Shown here piece by piece: positions 11,101 through 23,379 of a stretch of 64,000 bases of DNA. The number at the start of each line of letters is the position of its first letter. Position 1 is the first letter of the stretch. The notes under the pieces are model-generated. The model ran no database searches, had not been told where the DNA came from, and saw nothing but the letters and a program-made list of their open reading frames with translations. Where the stretch lies: assembly GCF_001625215.2 (NCBI RefSeq), contig NC_030385.2, positions 42,123,598-42,187,597 on the forward strand, written 5' to 3'. A program made the position numbers and the translations under genes. Source of the stretch: Daucus carota subsp. sativus. Its lineage: Eukaryota > Streptophyta > Magnoliopsida > Apiales > Apiaceae.

Positions 11101-14100
11101 TTTTGTCTCATGAATGCAATGGCTTTTGTCGCTTTGATCAGAAGAATAGCGTACTAAAATAAAGTACATAACCTTGAAATAGCTGAAGTTATGCCATCTT
11201 GGGTTCAGCACTGATATTTTATTTATTTGTTTCAGATTCTTGAACCACCAAATGAGGAAGAAGTTCCTCTACTCCTACTGCTCTTTGGGTGAGTTTTTTT
11301 TTTTTTTTAGTATTATAATTGGTATAGTTATCTGCATCTGGTTTTTGGTCTTATAACTTTAAATTTTCTAATTGAGCCTATTTATCTGAAAACTTAAACA
11401 AAACACATACTTAAACATTTAGGTTCTGTCTTACTGGTGGGAAAGAATTTCATCATGCAATAGTGAGCAGTATTCAGGACCTGTCAAATGCCTTTTCTAG
11501 CTACAAAGATGAAGTGCTGGTAAAATTTATTGAACCACTATATTCTAAAAATGTTATCATATGACATGCAAATTGAGGGGAGTGTTTATGTTAATGCTTA
11601 CTGACAATTGCAGCTTACACTATAGTAATAGATAGGCTTTTTTTTTTTCCTGACAGAAAAAGGCAGATGACTTATTGAGTTTTATCTTTCCCAGGTCAAG
11701 CGGGAGGAACTTCTTCAGTTTGCACAAAGTGCTATATCAGGATTAAAAATGAATGCCGATATTGGAAGGTTAAAGCCGATCCTATATTTTAGATTCTCTA
11801 TTCCTCCTAGGTTATAACAGGCATGACTTTTGGACCCATACTACAGTATTTTCAGCGTGAATTATTACATAAAAGGATATGTTCTTCGTCGTCTTGTGTG
11901 CCATATGTTGATTAAACCATTGTCAGCTGAGGAATCTTTTGTTTAGTCACTGTTAAATGTTTTTTTTTTTGACAAAATACACTTGCTCGTATCGATATAC
12001 GCCAATACTCCGAGGAGTTTCTTTCATTCAGAAAAGCTTATCATCCAACCGAAAGACATGAAAATGTCTCCGGAAGCTTAGACAATAAGACCTTAATGTC
12101 CGAAAAGAAAACGTCCCAACTTGTAGACCACGCCACCTGAAACAAATACGATCCATTAATAACAAGAAAATTAATAATAACAAATTTAATAATTAAAATC
12201 AGTATAGATCATCAAAAGAAGGTACAAGTAGAAGAAATGATAAATATAAAAATAATTTGACAAAAAGGAGATAATATAAGAAAAAAACAGAAAAAAATAT
12301 ATCTAACCAAAGGGAGACCCTTTGGCTAGATATATAACAAGATAAATAATTACTAAGAATAATTAATAAAATAAGTATTAAAATAAAACTATAATTTTCA
12401 AAATAATATCCAAAATTATAAATAACAAATTAAATTAAAAGTAATTAACAAGCCAACAAAATGGCACCAAATTGCCGATTATTAGGCCAAGAATATACGC
12501 CATCAATTATGGCCACCCATATACGGTACAAACAAAACCATTAATCAAGACTGCAAGTAATACACACCGTTAACAAATTGCATTAAACTCTAATCAATGA
12601 GAATTAAAGCACTTAGAGCATATAATTAAAAGCAATTACTCAAGAAAAAATAAAATTCAAAATCAGCAACAATCAAGTGAGTCAACTTACCATTTAAAAA
12701 TTAATTATGCAATTATTACTATTAAAGCCAATTCAATACAATAAAACATGGCAAGAAACTTACCAAATTTACGGAGCAAATCATGCAAAAAAAATTATTC
12801 AATAATAATCTTTTTCAAAAACACATGACTAATTGAAAGCACCATCTCATCATCACCACATTGGACCACCATAATCTCATCATTGTCACTAACAGCAACA
12901 ACAACGATGAACAAATTCTAACCCTTGGAAGCTTAGAAAACATCATTGCAAATAAAACTTGTGACTCAAAAAATTGATAAGAAGACAACATATTAAGCAC
13001 ATAATATACAGAATATGTGACAAAATTACGACATAAAACAACACCTAGAACAATTGATAACCGCGCACAAATACAAGTTTAAAGAGAAAATCTGAGTTTT
13101 TACATTGACAATTTTAAAAACATAAAAATTATATATACTAAGAAAACAAATAGTTAAAAATTATATATACTAAGAAAACAAATAGTCATATAAACATGTA
13201 AATTAAGAATTGGGGAGAGTACACCTTTGTTTTTGAATGTCGAAATCTTGACATGTAGATCCGTAAATGAGCTCTAGCACGACGATTAGAAGACGCGTGT
13301 ACGATGGTTGTCGGGAAAGAGTCATAGAGAATTGATGAATCTAAAGTGACCACATCAAAGAAACAAAAAATAGACTGTCGACACCAAAATATTTTCAAAA
13401 CCAGATACGATCTTGAACAAGATACTTTATGTTGGGTGTGTTTGTATATGATTCATCTCGAGTCGCGACTCACTGGCTAGGGTTTTGGAGAGCGATTATG
13501 AAGATTAGTGGAGACGCGAGTTTAGCCGTATTATAATGCATGTTTTTGATTTACTGTTAAATGTTTTTGAATATATATTTTAATCCCTTTATCATATACA
13601 TAATAAGAACATCACTGTATATATAAATATAGTATAATATTGTGGAACCAATTCTAGCCCCAATAGTAGCTATTGGGTTCATTTGCAAGTTGGGTTTCTA
13701 CCGACTGCGATATTAATTTACAGATATTACACTGGTTAAAAAAAATGAGTTTGAGTTTTTGTGTTCATTGATTTGATTTCTCTTCACAGGATAGATGCTG
13801 AAGCTTCTTTACTTAAGAAAAAGCTTGATCAAATAGTAGCAAGATCAGAGGCTAAAGGTGAAAGCCATGAAACAGCCTCTAAAGAAACAACTGTTTCTAC
13901 AATAGAGGTGAACCTGGTTGCATCTGTTTTTGTTTTTTTAGCTCTATGAATATACTGTAGAGTGAAGTTCACATAGTTACCTGCTTAATTCTCACAGACT
14001 TTTGAGTTTAGACCATTCATTTTGCTTTGTATTTGAGTGATCCCTGCGAGTTGCCCAAATTTATGCTCATTCAGCACCACTTTTTGGTAGCCAACTCAGT

Positions 14101-17100
14101 AATAATTTCCTTGCATCAATATCTGTAATACATGCATTTTATTTGGATAAGATCTTATAAGCATATAATTTTGGATAAGATAACCCCTCAAACTCAGGCC
14201 TGTTAAATTTTGCTCATGTATATTAATTATTGACAATTTAATTATTTAGTTCTTTAAAGCTGGGCAAATGGTGTTCTACTCCTTAGATTTGAAATTGGCT
14301 TTCAGGATATAGCAAGTTGTTATTACAAAAGGCACTTTTGATGAAATCTCTTAGTGGTAAGAGGCCTTGATTGGATGATATATTATTGTGAAACTCCACC
14401 TTGCTTGGAATCCCATTAAATAGTTGGCTCCTATATTATCTTTGGGTGATATTTAGCCTCAGTGTCTGTATTAAATTATTAAGCTTTCTGAGGTAGTTTC
14501 GAACACAAGACCCAGAGGTCTGATAGTATGTTACATTACCAACTCTCCTAAAACCTCGAGTAAAACCTTAATGTGTTGTGAGGAGGGTTTAATTGAATCA
14601 TATATTATCCTGACTGGTAGAAACTAGAAACCTCATATAATTTCAGATGTCTGGAAGATAATTTATCCAACTGGTGCATTAAATGAAACTGTATGTTTTT
14701 CTTCTTATGTTGTGGTGCTTATAGAGTCTGGTTTGTGATGTTTTTCAAGTAGGATCTGAAAGAAGCTCTTGCCCATGTAAGAATTTGCTCTAGATTGGAA
14801 GGGCTTTTACTGAAGAAAAAATCTCTTGCTAGTGGAGACTCCCCTGAGGTTCACACTCAAAAGGTGCAGTATGCTTTGTACTTGTCGATTTGCAATCTTG
14901 ATTAGATTTACGTTAATCATATATTTAGTTCTTATGTCAGACATACTTGTGTTGTGGATGCCTTTTTGCTGCACATTCTTTCTGTGCCAGCCTATTTTTG
15001 ATGCTTACAGTTGCATTTACCTAAAAAATGATAATTGATTATTGTTCATGTTGGATATATCCTTTTCTTTCAAGATGTCCTAGTGAGGTTCGAGCTTTGC
15101 CGAGCTTATTCTGAGATATGCTATATCACGTGCTTAAATGTACATAGGTGTCTATTAATCGTCCACTGATTTAATTTTAGACATTGTATTTGAATATTAG
15201 GGGAAGTTGGCAGGCACATCAAAGCCACCATTCCAAAAGTAGACTTATTACTGTATATCTATCCAAATAGGATAAAGTTTCATTATTAAATGGTAAGATC
15301 ATGCTGACTAAACGTAAATTTATTTTTGCAACTTGTGCAGGTTGATAAGCTAAAACTTTTGTCCGAATCTCTTGCTAGCTCCAAAACAAAGGCTGAGAAG
15401 CGCATCACAGAACAAAGGTACAAGACTTGCCACTACCAGTTTTTCTGTTACTGTGTATGGGATGTTTATATTAATATTACATCGAGTAAAAGCTAAATTC
15501 AAAAGATTACTAGTAGCAACATATCCCCACAGTTAATGTTGGTGTTTTCTATCTGGTGCTTTATGCTATTTCTTGGTAGAATTAATCATGTATTACTTCA
15601 CTTTTTCAAAAAAGATAGACTAGATGAGGTGTGAAACCATAGGGGATGTGGATGTAACAAAAAAAATTGAGAAAGGATAGAAGGTTACATCTGGAATCGA
15701 AAAATTGTTTGGAAGGCTCTAATTACTTTACCTCCCTTCCATCTTGTTTTTGGATTTGCTATTTTTGTAATTTAGATGGAGGTCATTTTGCCTCCTCCCA
15801 CTGGCAGAAGGCAGGCTTCTTGACCCTAGTTTGTCCTGTTCATCTTGTCTTGTTCTTCTGCTTATCTGAATTGATTTTAGATGGATATTTCTCTTTAATT
15901 CAGGTATATGTTGTTTAGGTAATAAAACATACTCCCTCCGTCCCTCCCATTTCTTATCGAATGGGTTGGGCACGGAGGTTAAGAAATATGTATAAATTAG
16001 TTGAAAAGAGGAAGAAAAGTGGGTAAAGTGGTGGGACCCATTGATTTTTAATGTATAAAAAGAAGATAGTGGAGTAAAAGTAGTGTGAAAAGGAAAGAAA
16101 AGTGGAGAAGTGGTGGGACCCATCGACTATTTTTGGTAAGTTTTGAAATGTAAAGAATTGGATGGGACACCCCAAAAAGGAAAGTGTAAAGAAATGGGAG
16201 GGACGGAGGGAGTATATTTTTTAGCTTTAAAATGAATTTTTGAACTAGCCAGTTAAATGCTGACATATTTTTGTTATCTTCTAGTTTTTAATTACTTATC
16301 TTTTGAGTTAACGTAAAACACAAGTACAGTTGCTTTCTTAGAATTTGTAGTTTACAATAGTAATGAGATAAAATTATAAAATATTTATGTTATTGTAAGT
16401 TTTTTGAAGTACCTAGTATCTCTTCCTAAGGAATAAAAATAAAAATAATTATTTAGTCAATTTTTTTTTTATATACTTGTACCATCTTCGACTAATACAG
16501 TGTGTTAATTTTAGTAAAAATTTAACTGGAAGTCTAGCTGCTGCAAGTTCTTTGTTCATGTAAACTAGTATGTTTTGTATACTAGGTTCACATTTTTCGA
16601 CTAGTATGTTTTTGTATATTAGGAATAAAAACGAATATAATAATTTAGTCGATTTTTTTTTTATATACTTGTACTATCTTTGACTAATATAGTGTGTTAA
16701 TTTTAGTAACAATTTAAGTGGAAGTGTAACCGCTGCAAGTTCTTTGTTCAAGTAAACTAGTATGTTCTTGTATATTAGGTTTACATTTTTCGAGTGTGGG
16801 AACATATCAAAATATTTGTAGTGCAGTTCTTTTTCTCTAATTTTTCGACTGTTTTTGAGGTTTTCTGTTTTAATAATAAAAAAACTAGCAGATATAGTAG
16901 ATTTGGAGGAAGAAATGAGTGTATAACTGCAGAAATAAGAGAGATGAGGTGAGAAATGAACAAGAACATATAACTAACAGAGAAAACTAGGGTTTTAGGA
17001 AAAAAGCAGTCACAGAGAGAGAAGCAGTTGGTGGAAATATATTCCATTTTCTGATATTTAAATTCCACATACTGAAATGTAAACATTCCAAGACTGTTTA

Positions 17101-20100
17101 TAGTAGCCTGTAATGCAACTAACTAGTAAAGGACATGTAAGTAACTAGTAAAGTACGCTTGTACCCTTTCTGATTACTATGTACTAGTACTACACAGCCT
17201 TTCTTCATAATATTACTGTACTATTATTCCATTCCTGACGTAAACCTATATAAACTACACAAACCTACATGTAAGATTATGTTGAGAATTATATGTTTTT
17301 TCTCAACTAAATTTATGTTAATTAAAAATTTGAAAACAGGATTCTCAAAGAGTTTGGTAGTTCTATAAGACCTAATGGTTTTCCGGAAGTGTCCAATTAT
17401 TAACTTTTGCATCTAGGTTTATCAATTTTTATTGACATGATCACTAAGAAAACAATGTCTAACATCAACGCAATAAAAATTGTGGAAAATGAACAACTTT
17501 AATTGGCTCTGTATCTCAACACTTTTTTCATTTCTTCACTAAATAGTTTAAGCTAAATGTAGATGTCGCAACTGATGTCCTTGCAATCTAGCATGTAAGT
17601 AGGAATTTTGTGAATTTCTGGACAAATCAGTCTCTGCATCTTGAACTCTAGGTTTTATCTACCAAAAGAATCACCGTGTGGGATACCTGATACAAGCACT
17701 AGATGTGAATCTGTTGATTGAACTATTGAAGCACCATCCCTACATCCATTATGACACATATTCATTATAGAAATGTTTATATCCATTGTTTTGTATATTG
17801 TCAGAGTGCAGAAAGAAGAGGCGTTGAAATTTCGCGTTATAAAAACAAGTGAAGTTGATGAAATAGAGAAGGTACGATGAATTATTACATAATATAACTG
17901 TATAACAACTCTGGCTTCTTTCAGCATTGCAAGAATTTTTTTATAATGTAATATTGCGCACCTCATAACTTATATTAGAGCGCTTCAAAAAGTTTATATT
18001 GTTGTTGCATAGACAGCATGATTTATACGATCCTCCGCAAATATTAGCTATACTAGATATAACTTGGTAACATTTTCATAGTTTAGCCTTGTCGGTTTTT
18101 AAAGTTTTCTGTGGGAGTTGTCCTGTCAAACAATAATAATTAAGAAGTAATAAATGGTTTTCTCTTTAGCCCCTAGAAGTTTTCAAGAGACCGGTCTTCA
18201 GTGTGTATGTGTTCAAAAAAATCCCTAGTTGCAGCATTTTGTTGTAATAATTCATATTATTACTTTTCCCAGTTTATGATTAGAAACATATGTATAAGAA
18301 CAAAAGATTTGCTAATTATGCTTACAAATTGTTGTGGTGCATGTGCATCCAGTATTGACTGTATGTTGTTGTCTACTATGAAATAGGAATGTTGAAATGA
18401 TAAATAAGAAGCATGTGGCTTTAGCTGAGAAAGGCAGTGAAAACATTCATTTTAAGAGATTATGTTTTTCATTTCTTTATATTTGACAATTATTGAATTG
18501 ATTCTAATTATGAAATATAAACATTTAAGTTTTAAAAAGTAAAATCTACATTTGACATTATGTAGGCTGGAGAATTAATCCTTGCCCTGTATCTTTGCTA
18601 AGTAGTACAGTAATGTGACTAAGAAATGTGCAATGAATTAAACAAGAATGGAAAGGAATTTATGATAGCATTCCATGTTTACTAATGACGAAGACAGGGA
18701 ACTACCTTTTGAGAAGTTAAAGTTCTATTGTGTTCAAATCTGGGTTCCTCTGGGGTTGGGCATACCATTTATATCTTCTTTTTTTTGACAATGCAGGCCT
18801 ATATGCCTTACAAATTAGTATCTGTTCTAATAATTATCGGGGTGAGCCAGAGTCGAACCCGGGTGTCCCGGGACAATAGAGGATAAACCGACAACTGGGC
18901 TATCCAATTGTGCTCGCCATTTATATCTTTTTAGTGTAATGAACCCTGGCCTTTTTAGAACCTATCCTCTTTAGATTAATACGCAGTAATTCGTCTTTTA
19001 AATATATACAACCACTGTTTAGCCTAATATGTCTAATCAGGAAATGGCCTTATATATAGATCTTGGAGGCACAAATATTATCATAGAATTCACTAGGTAG
19101 TAATTGATGCTCAGTTGCTTTCTTCCACGACTCTGATTATCAGAGAATTCATTATTTAGTAATTGATGCTCAGTTACTTTCGTCGACGACTCCATTAAAT
19201 GGATTTTGGTCTTTGCAAGGGGAACAAAAATAATAGAATTGCTTGCAACACTCTCTTACACCCCTTGAGCATTTTACGTACTTCGATTGACAAGGAACAC
19301 TGCACCCTTAATTTTTTTTAGATGTTTAATTTGTTGCACAGAATTCAGATGTAGAACTACACACAATCATAAACATGCAACCTTGGCTTTACGACACTTC
19401 AAAATTCACTGTAATCATGTCAAGGGCCTATGAGATATTCATGCTATCTATTCGACAAATCATTTTAAAATTCTATCTTGCTAGATTTTTTTTGAGCTTT
19501 GTTGAGATATGCTAGGATTTACATATGTGATTTCCTTTCAGGAAATAACTGCTGAAGTTGCTGAACTAGAGAAGCAGAGAGATGAACTAGAAGCTGCATT
19601 GAAGAAGGTTATCATTATTTCACATATCTCTCACATATAAAGTGATATACGATGATCTTGCAGTACAAAGCTGACCTCTGGCAGTTGGACATTGACTCAT
19701 CTATGCAAACTCTTTACTTCTCCTCTGTTCCTTAATTACGTTAAAACCTTTATAAATAAATAATGGTAACCTCGTGATCTTTCTGCCTTTTTGACACTTG
19801 AAATGTGCATACCAAACCAGCATCTTCTCTATAACTAAAACAAAATATGGCTCATCAGAACTTATGTGTCAGCCTCTCATTAAATGGATGACATCATTAT
19901 GCTTATGTGTCAATTCTTCATTAAATATCAATTTTTAAAATAATTTTTCTATATAATATCGTCATCCTCCACTAATTCTATCTCATCTTCATAAATTATA
20001 GTATTAATTAAAATTAATATGCATCACTTGTATATTTTAATATCAGCTTTTTCTGAATTCAAATAGAATATAACAATAATATAACCGGGCATCTGCACGG

Positions 20101-23100
20101 GGACTAATCTAGTCCTCAATATATACAACTTGCAAGTAGGGGCTGGCGATGGTCAAATCTTCTTAGACCTTGCTCCAGTTCCAAGTAGAGAGGCCGTTTT
20201 TTTTAATGGCATGCGTTGTTGTTGAGTCGCTCGACTAGTCGAGCAGTCGGTATGAAGGGGTCGACTGGGCAGGTCGACTAGAAAAATGTAAGTATTTCGC
20301 CCGACTTATGATCGACTGGTCGACTGGGTCGACTAGTCGGGTCGACTGGAAGACCCAGTCGATCGACTGGACTATAATTTCAAGAAAAACTTGTTTCTGC
20401 ACTTTTCCACTTGTTGAACTTGGTTCTGCAGTTTATGCTCTCCAGTTTATAGTTTTAATTACTGTCCAGTTATGGTTTCTGGTGTTATGCACTCTTCTGC
20501 AGTGAGTTACACACTTACATTCTGCACTTAAAAGGGTTTAGAATTCTGCAGTTTTAAACTGCCCAGAATTCTGCAGTTTTAAACTGCCAGTGCCCAGATT
20601 TCTGAAGCTTGAATTTAGAAGTTAGAACACACATATATAATTTTTTACACATATAAATATAAGCATATATAATATATAAATATATATTATTAATTTTATA
20701 CCTTGTCGACTATTGTCGACTAGTCTCGACTAGTCACGACTCGAATTGCTGCAGAGTCCGGACGACTCGACTCTACTTACCGACGTAACAACCATGATGG
20801 CATGAAATACTCATGGAGTACATGTTAAACTTGTCTGATGAACTTTTACATGACACTATCTTATGAATATGAATTTTTATCTGTTTTACAAAGCTAAATA
20901 GGTGCTTCGTTTTTGTGATGAGACTATAATTACCTCATATATTGTAGTTCCAAATCAAAAAACTTTCCTTTAGAAGTCAGTCATAGGCTTTATTCTAAAC
21001 ATTATTTCAACTTTTGGAATTTTATAGGTCAACATCTCACTGGCAGCTGCTAATGCGCGGCTACACAATGCAAGGGAAGAAAGGGACCAGTTTTATGAGG
21101 CTAATGATCAGATTGTTGCACACTTGAAAACTAAGGTTTGTACTTTCAGATGTTAATGAATAAACACCTTTGCATATGCTTTCTTTGGCACATTTGATCT
21201 AGATCAAGAGCATCTTTTAAGATTTCGTCTTTACTTATTATTTTACACCAGGAAGACGAGCTGTCAAGATCCGTGGGATCATGTGCAAAAGAAGCAGATG
21301 TTCTTAGTACTTGGATGAACTTCATGGAAGATACTTGGGCTTTGCAGTCCTCGACTACAGAAACCAAGGAAAAGGAGGTCAGGTATGTAACTGAATATAT
21401 CTACTAATGTCAATATTCTTGTTCTAGTGCATCATACAGTATGTATTCTGTAATTTGATCCCGTGTTCTACTAATTAATTATGCATTTTCAAGGGTTGAA
21501 CTGGAGAGGCACGAAAATTATTTTGTAAACTTGGTCATCCAACTACTTTCTACGTATAAGGTACTGTTTAGATCTCTAAATTCTCAAACTTCCAAAAGGC
21601 ATGATCAGTATAATCTGCAACCTCCCTTCCCCTTTTCAGTTTCTTTTTTTTAATTATTATTTTATTATTATTTTTTAAAACTTTTTTATGTCTCTACAGA
21701 ATGGTTTGAAGCCTTCAATTGATCGTATTGAAAAGTTCGTTAAGAATTTGAAGAGTTTAAATGAAGGGTAAAGGTTTTGTTACTTGTACTTTTTATGCTG
21801 AATTTTTATTGATTTATTTTGATAAATTTCTTGAACTTGTCCATGAGACAGGTCAAGAGAGCCATCCGCTGTTGATTCCAAAGAAGTACACCCGAGGAAA
21901 AATCTTGAGGAGGAATATCTCGACTATGAAACTAAGGTCATTGCAAGATTCTATATATTTGAATGTTGATATTATTTCTACTATTATGCCACTTAATGAA
22001 TGGATTATGGAATTTTAATTTCTTAGCTACCATATCATTATGACATTATCATAGGTATCATTTGCATCTTAATTTCAAAGAACATAAGTCTGAGATGGAT
22101 ATATAGTTCATTAGCGTGCTCTATATTTTGAGAAGAAACATGTACATAAAATTACATAACTTTTGCTTTGTGAATACCACTTTATGCATTGCATTGCATT
22201 TTTATTTTAGTTGAAGCTTTCAAGTATATGTGTGTTGCACAAAATGCTATCAACTACATTCTTGTATTGGTTGTTGTACACACTGTTGCAAAAATATGTA
22301 TATATATCTCTTAATCTGTTTACTGAATTATCTGAGCTGAATTGATTGTGCTCCTCAATGCACTCCCTTAATATACATATATTAAGTTTATGGAAATTAT
22401 CCCAGTCTGTTGTATTTCACTCAGTTTGCTATTGATGTACTTCTTGAATACAAGTTTGTGCGTTGCATTTGAAGCACATTTACAACTATGCCAAAAACTC
22501 TCACTACAATCTGGTACTGGTGGCAGTAGTTTGTACACTGTGTTGCAGAGTATGTTATACTCTATTAATATATTTATGTAATCTTTCGCCGAATAATTTA
22601 TATTCCACAATGTGCTTACTTTTTCCTATATACCTTTATTAACTTTAGTAATATTACCTCCCATTCTCATGTTGTATTTCATTCTGGTTGCTGTGCCTAT
22701 CATCTTATTAATAATCTATTAACTGGAACTTTATTGTGTTATATTAGTAACATGTATAAAGGAGCTAACTTTTTTCTGACATCTTTACCCTATTGCAGAT
22801 TATAACGACTTTTAGTGTAGTGGATAATATTAAAGAGCAGTTTTATTCTCAACTAGGAACACATTCCAGGTACTCTCATAAGATTCCATTGTGCTTATTT
22901 GTTGTATATGTGCAGTAATATTTTTTGTTGTGTACATTCACTTATGCTAATGTTTATGCTCCAATCTGTTTAGCAAAGAAGATACCATAATCAAAGAACT
23001 CCTTGATAATATAGAAAAATTAAGAGTGGAATTTGAAGCAATAGAGAGACCGACTTTAGAGTTGGAAACACCAGAAGAGGCAGAAAGTACCGTCAACGAA

Positions 23101-23379
23101 GCAGAAACTCTAGCCCACGAAAAAGATAATTTATCTGCTGAGAATCTGGAAGGGAATCATTCAACGACAATGGAGGCTGCAAAGTCACCTAAAAGTAAGA
23201 AAAATGAACACTCAGACTCGCCTTCAACAAAGTCGGAGCAAGTTCTGGATGCAGAGGCGGAATTAGCCAAATTAGAGTCCGAGTTTGGAAAAGATTACTC
23301 AGCAGACGAAGTCAATGACTGGGAACTTGACGAGCTTGAAAGGGAACTGAGATCTGGTGATACGACAAGTAGCAAATAA
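8171..23379 (+). CDS. Coiled-coil protein of an SMC/golgin-like plant family
   Basis: Eighteen exons with GT-AG borders and consistent phases give 2046 nt, 681 aa: 8171-8320, 9946-10146, 10776-10871, 11236-11288, 11423-11519, 11695-11768, 13790-13907, 14753-14863, 15341-15417, 17805-17871, 19542-19607, 21028-21135, 21252-21382, 21494-21560, 21700-21767, 21852-21936, 22799-22869, 22974-23379. The protein starts [20 protein letters not shown], continues with a conserved block ([39 protein letters not shown]), then a long coiled coil rich in E, K and L ([33 protein letters not shown]), and ends in an acidic Ser-rich tail. It resembles conserved plant proteins annotated loosely as structural-maintenance-of-chromosomes-like (Arabidopsis At5g13560 type, from memory). 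There is no ATPase motif, so a true SMC role is unlikely; the function is unknown. Large introns carry several transposons, yet the frame is intact. Confidence 0.88.
8590..8925. repeat. Inverted-repeat unit with a C-rich core, intron 1
   Basis: AAATAGAAACCAATCAAATA near 8596 is matched in inverted orientation by TTGGTTTCTATTTAACTGA and TCTGTTTCTATTGG near 8870-8905. Between them is a strongly C-rich island (8645-8850, with runs such as CCCCGCCCCCCCAGGCCCAC) that stands out from the AT-rich surroundings. Probably a small transposon; no target duplication was identified. Confidence 0.4.
11965..13552 (-). mobile_element. 1.6 kb poly(A)-tailed retroposed insertion in intron 6
   Basis: ACTGTTAAATGTTTTT at about 11949-11964 recurs at 13553-13568, a 16-bp target-site duplication. 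The left edge is a T-run, so the inserted RNA was copied with its poly(A) tail on the minus strand. Read on the minus strand it begins like a plant 5' UTR (CCAAAACCCTAGCC) and ends TTTTGTC followed by A. No reverse transcriptase and no long frame are present; the longest frames are about 60-70 codons. It is either a short LINE-mobilised transcript or a non-autonomous retroposon. The identity of the source RNA is unknown. Confidence 0.72.
15932..16212. mobile_element. Stowaway-type MITE, intron 9
   Basis: Ends CTCCCTCCGTCCCTCCCATT and its complement (GGGAGGGACGGAGGGAG) lie inside a TA target duplication (15930-15931 and 16213-16214). At 281 bp without a gene this is a standard Tc1/mariner-derived MITE. 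The open frames across it are repeat artefacts. Confidence 0.92.
16413..16793. repeat. Tandem duplication of about 190 bp, intron 9
   Basis: Unit 1 (16413-16600) and unit 2 (16601-16793) share, in order, a T-run, ATATACTTGTAC, GTGTGTTAATTTTAGTAA, GCTGCAAGTTCTTTGTTCA and CACATTTTTCGA with scattered differences. No coding capacity. Confidence 0.85.
18778..18916 (-). mobile_element. tRNA-derived SINE, intron 10
   Basis: A perfect 13-bp target duplication, CCATTTATATCTT at 18765-18777 and 18917-18929, bounds a 139-bp insert. On the minus strand it has a polymerase III A box (TAGCCCAGTTG, 18902-18892) and B box (GGTTCGACTC, 18859-18850), and ends TTGTC plus an A-rich tail. It is a tRNA-like head with a short body. 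It is not a functional tRNA gene, since it lacks a full cloverleaf. Confidence 0.93.
19823..20112 (+). mobile_element. Very short Helitron, intron 11
   Basis: The 5' end is TCTCTATAACTAAAAC (start at 19826, or at 19823 where TC follows A) and the 3' end is an imperfect GC hairpin (CCGGGCATCTGCACGG), a short spacer and CTAG followed by T (20109-20113). It has no coding. At about 290 bp it is near the lower size limit for Helitrons. Confidence 0.72.
20214..20796. mobile_element. Non-autonomous hAT-type element with GTCGACTAGTCGAC arrays
   Basis: A perfect 8-bp target duplication, ATGGCATG at 20206-20213 and 20797-20804, encloses 583 bp. The ends are imperfect inverted repeats (CGTTGTTGTTGAGTCG against CATGGTTGTTACGTCG). 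Both subterminal zones are crowded with GTCGACTAGTCGA-type palindromes (20225-20375 and 20703-20775). No transposase. The 65-codon frame across it is not a gene. It sits in intron 11, 101 bases after the small Helitron. Confidence 0.88.

Noticed and set aside
15667-16266. Several overlapping frames in intron 9
   Set aside because: They lie across a Stowaway MITE and its flank inside an intron; the inverted repeat makes open frames on both strands.
18841-18916. Possible tRNA gene
   Set aside because: A and B boxes are present, but there is no complete cloverleaf, and a 13-bp target duplication with an A-rich tail shows a SINE.
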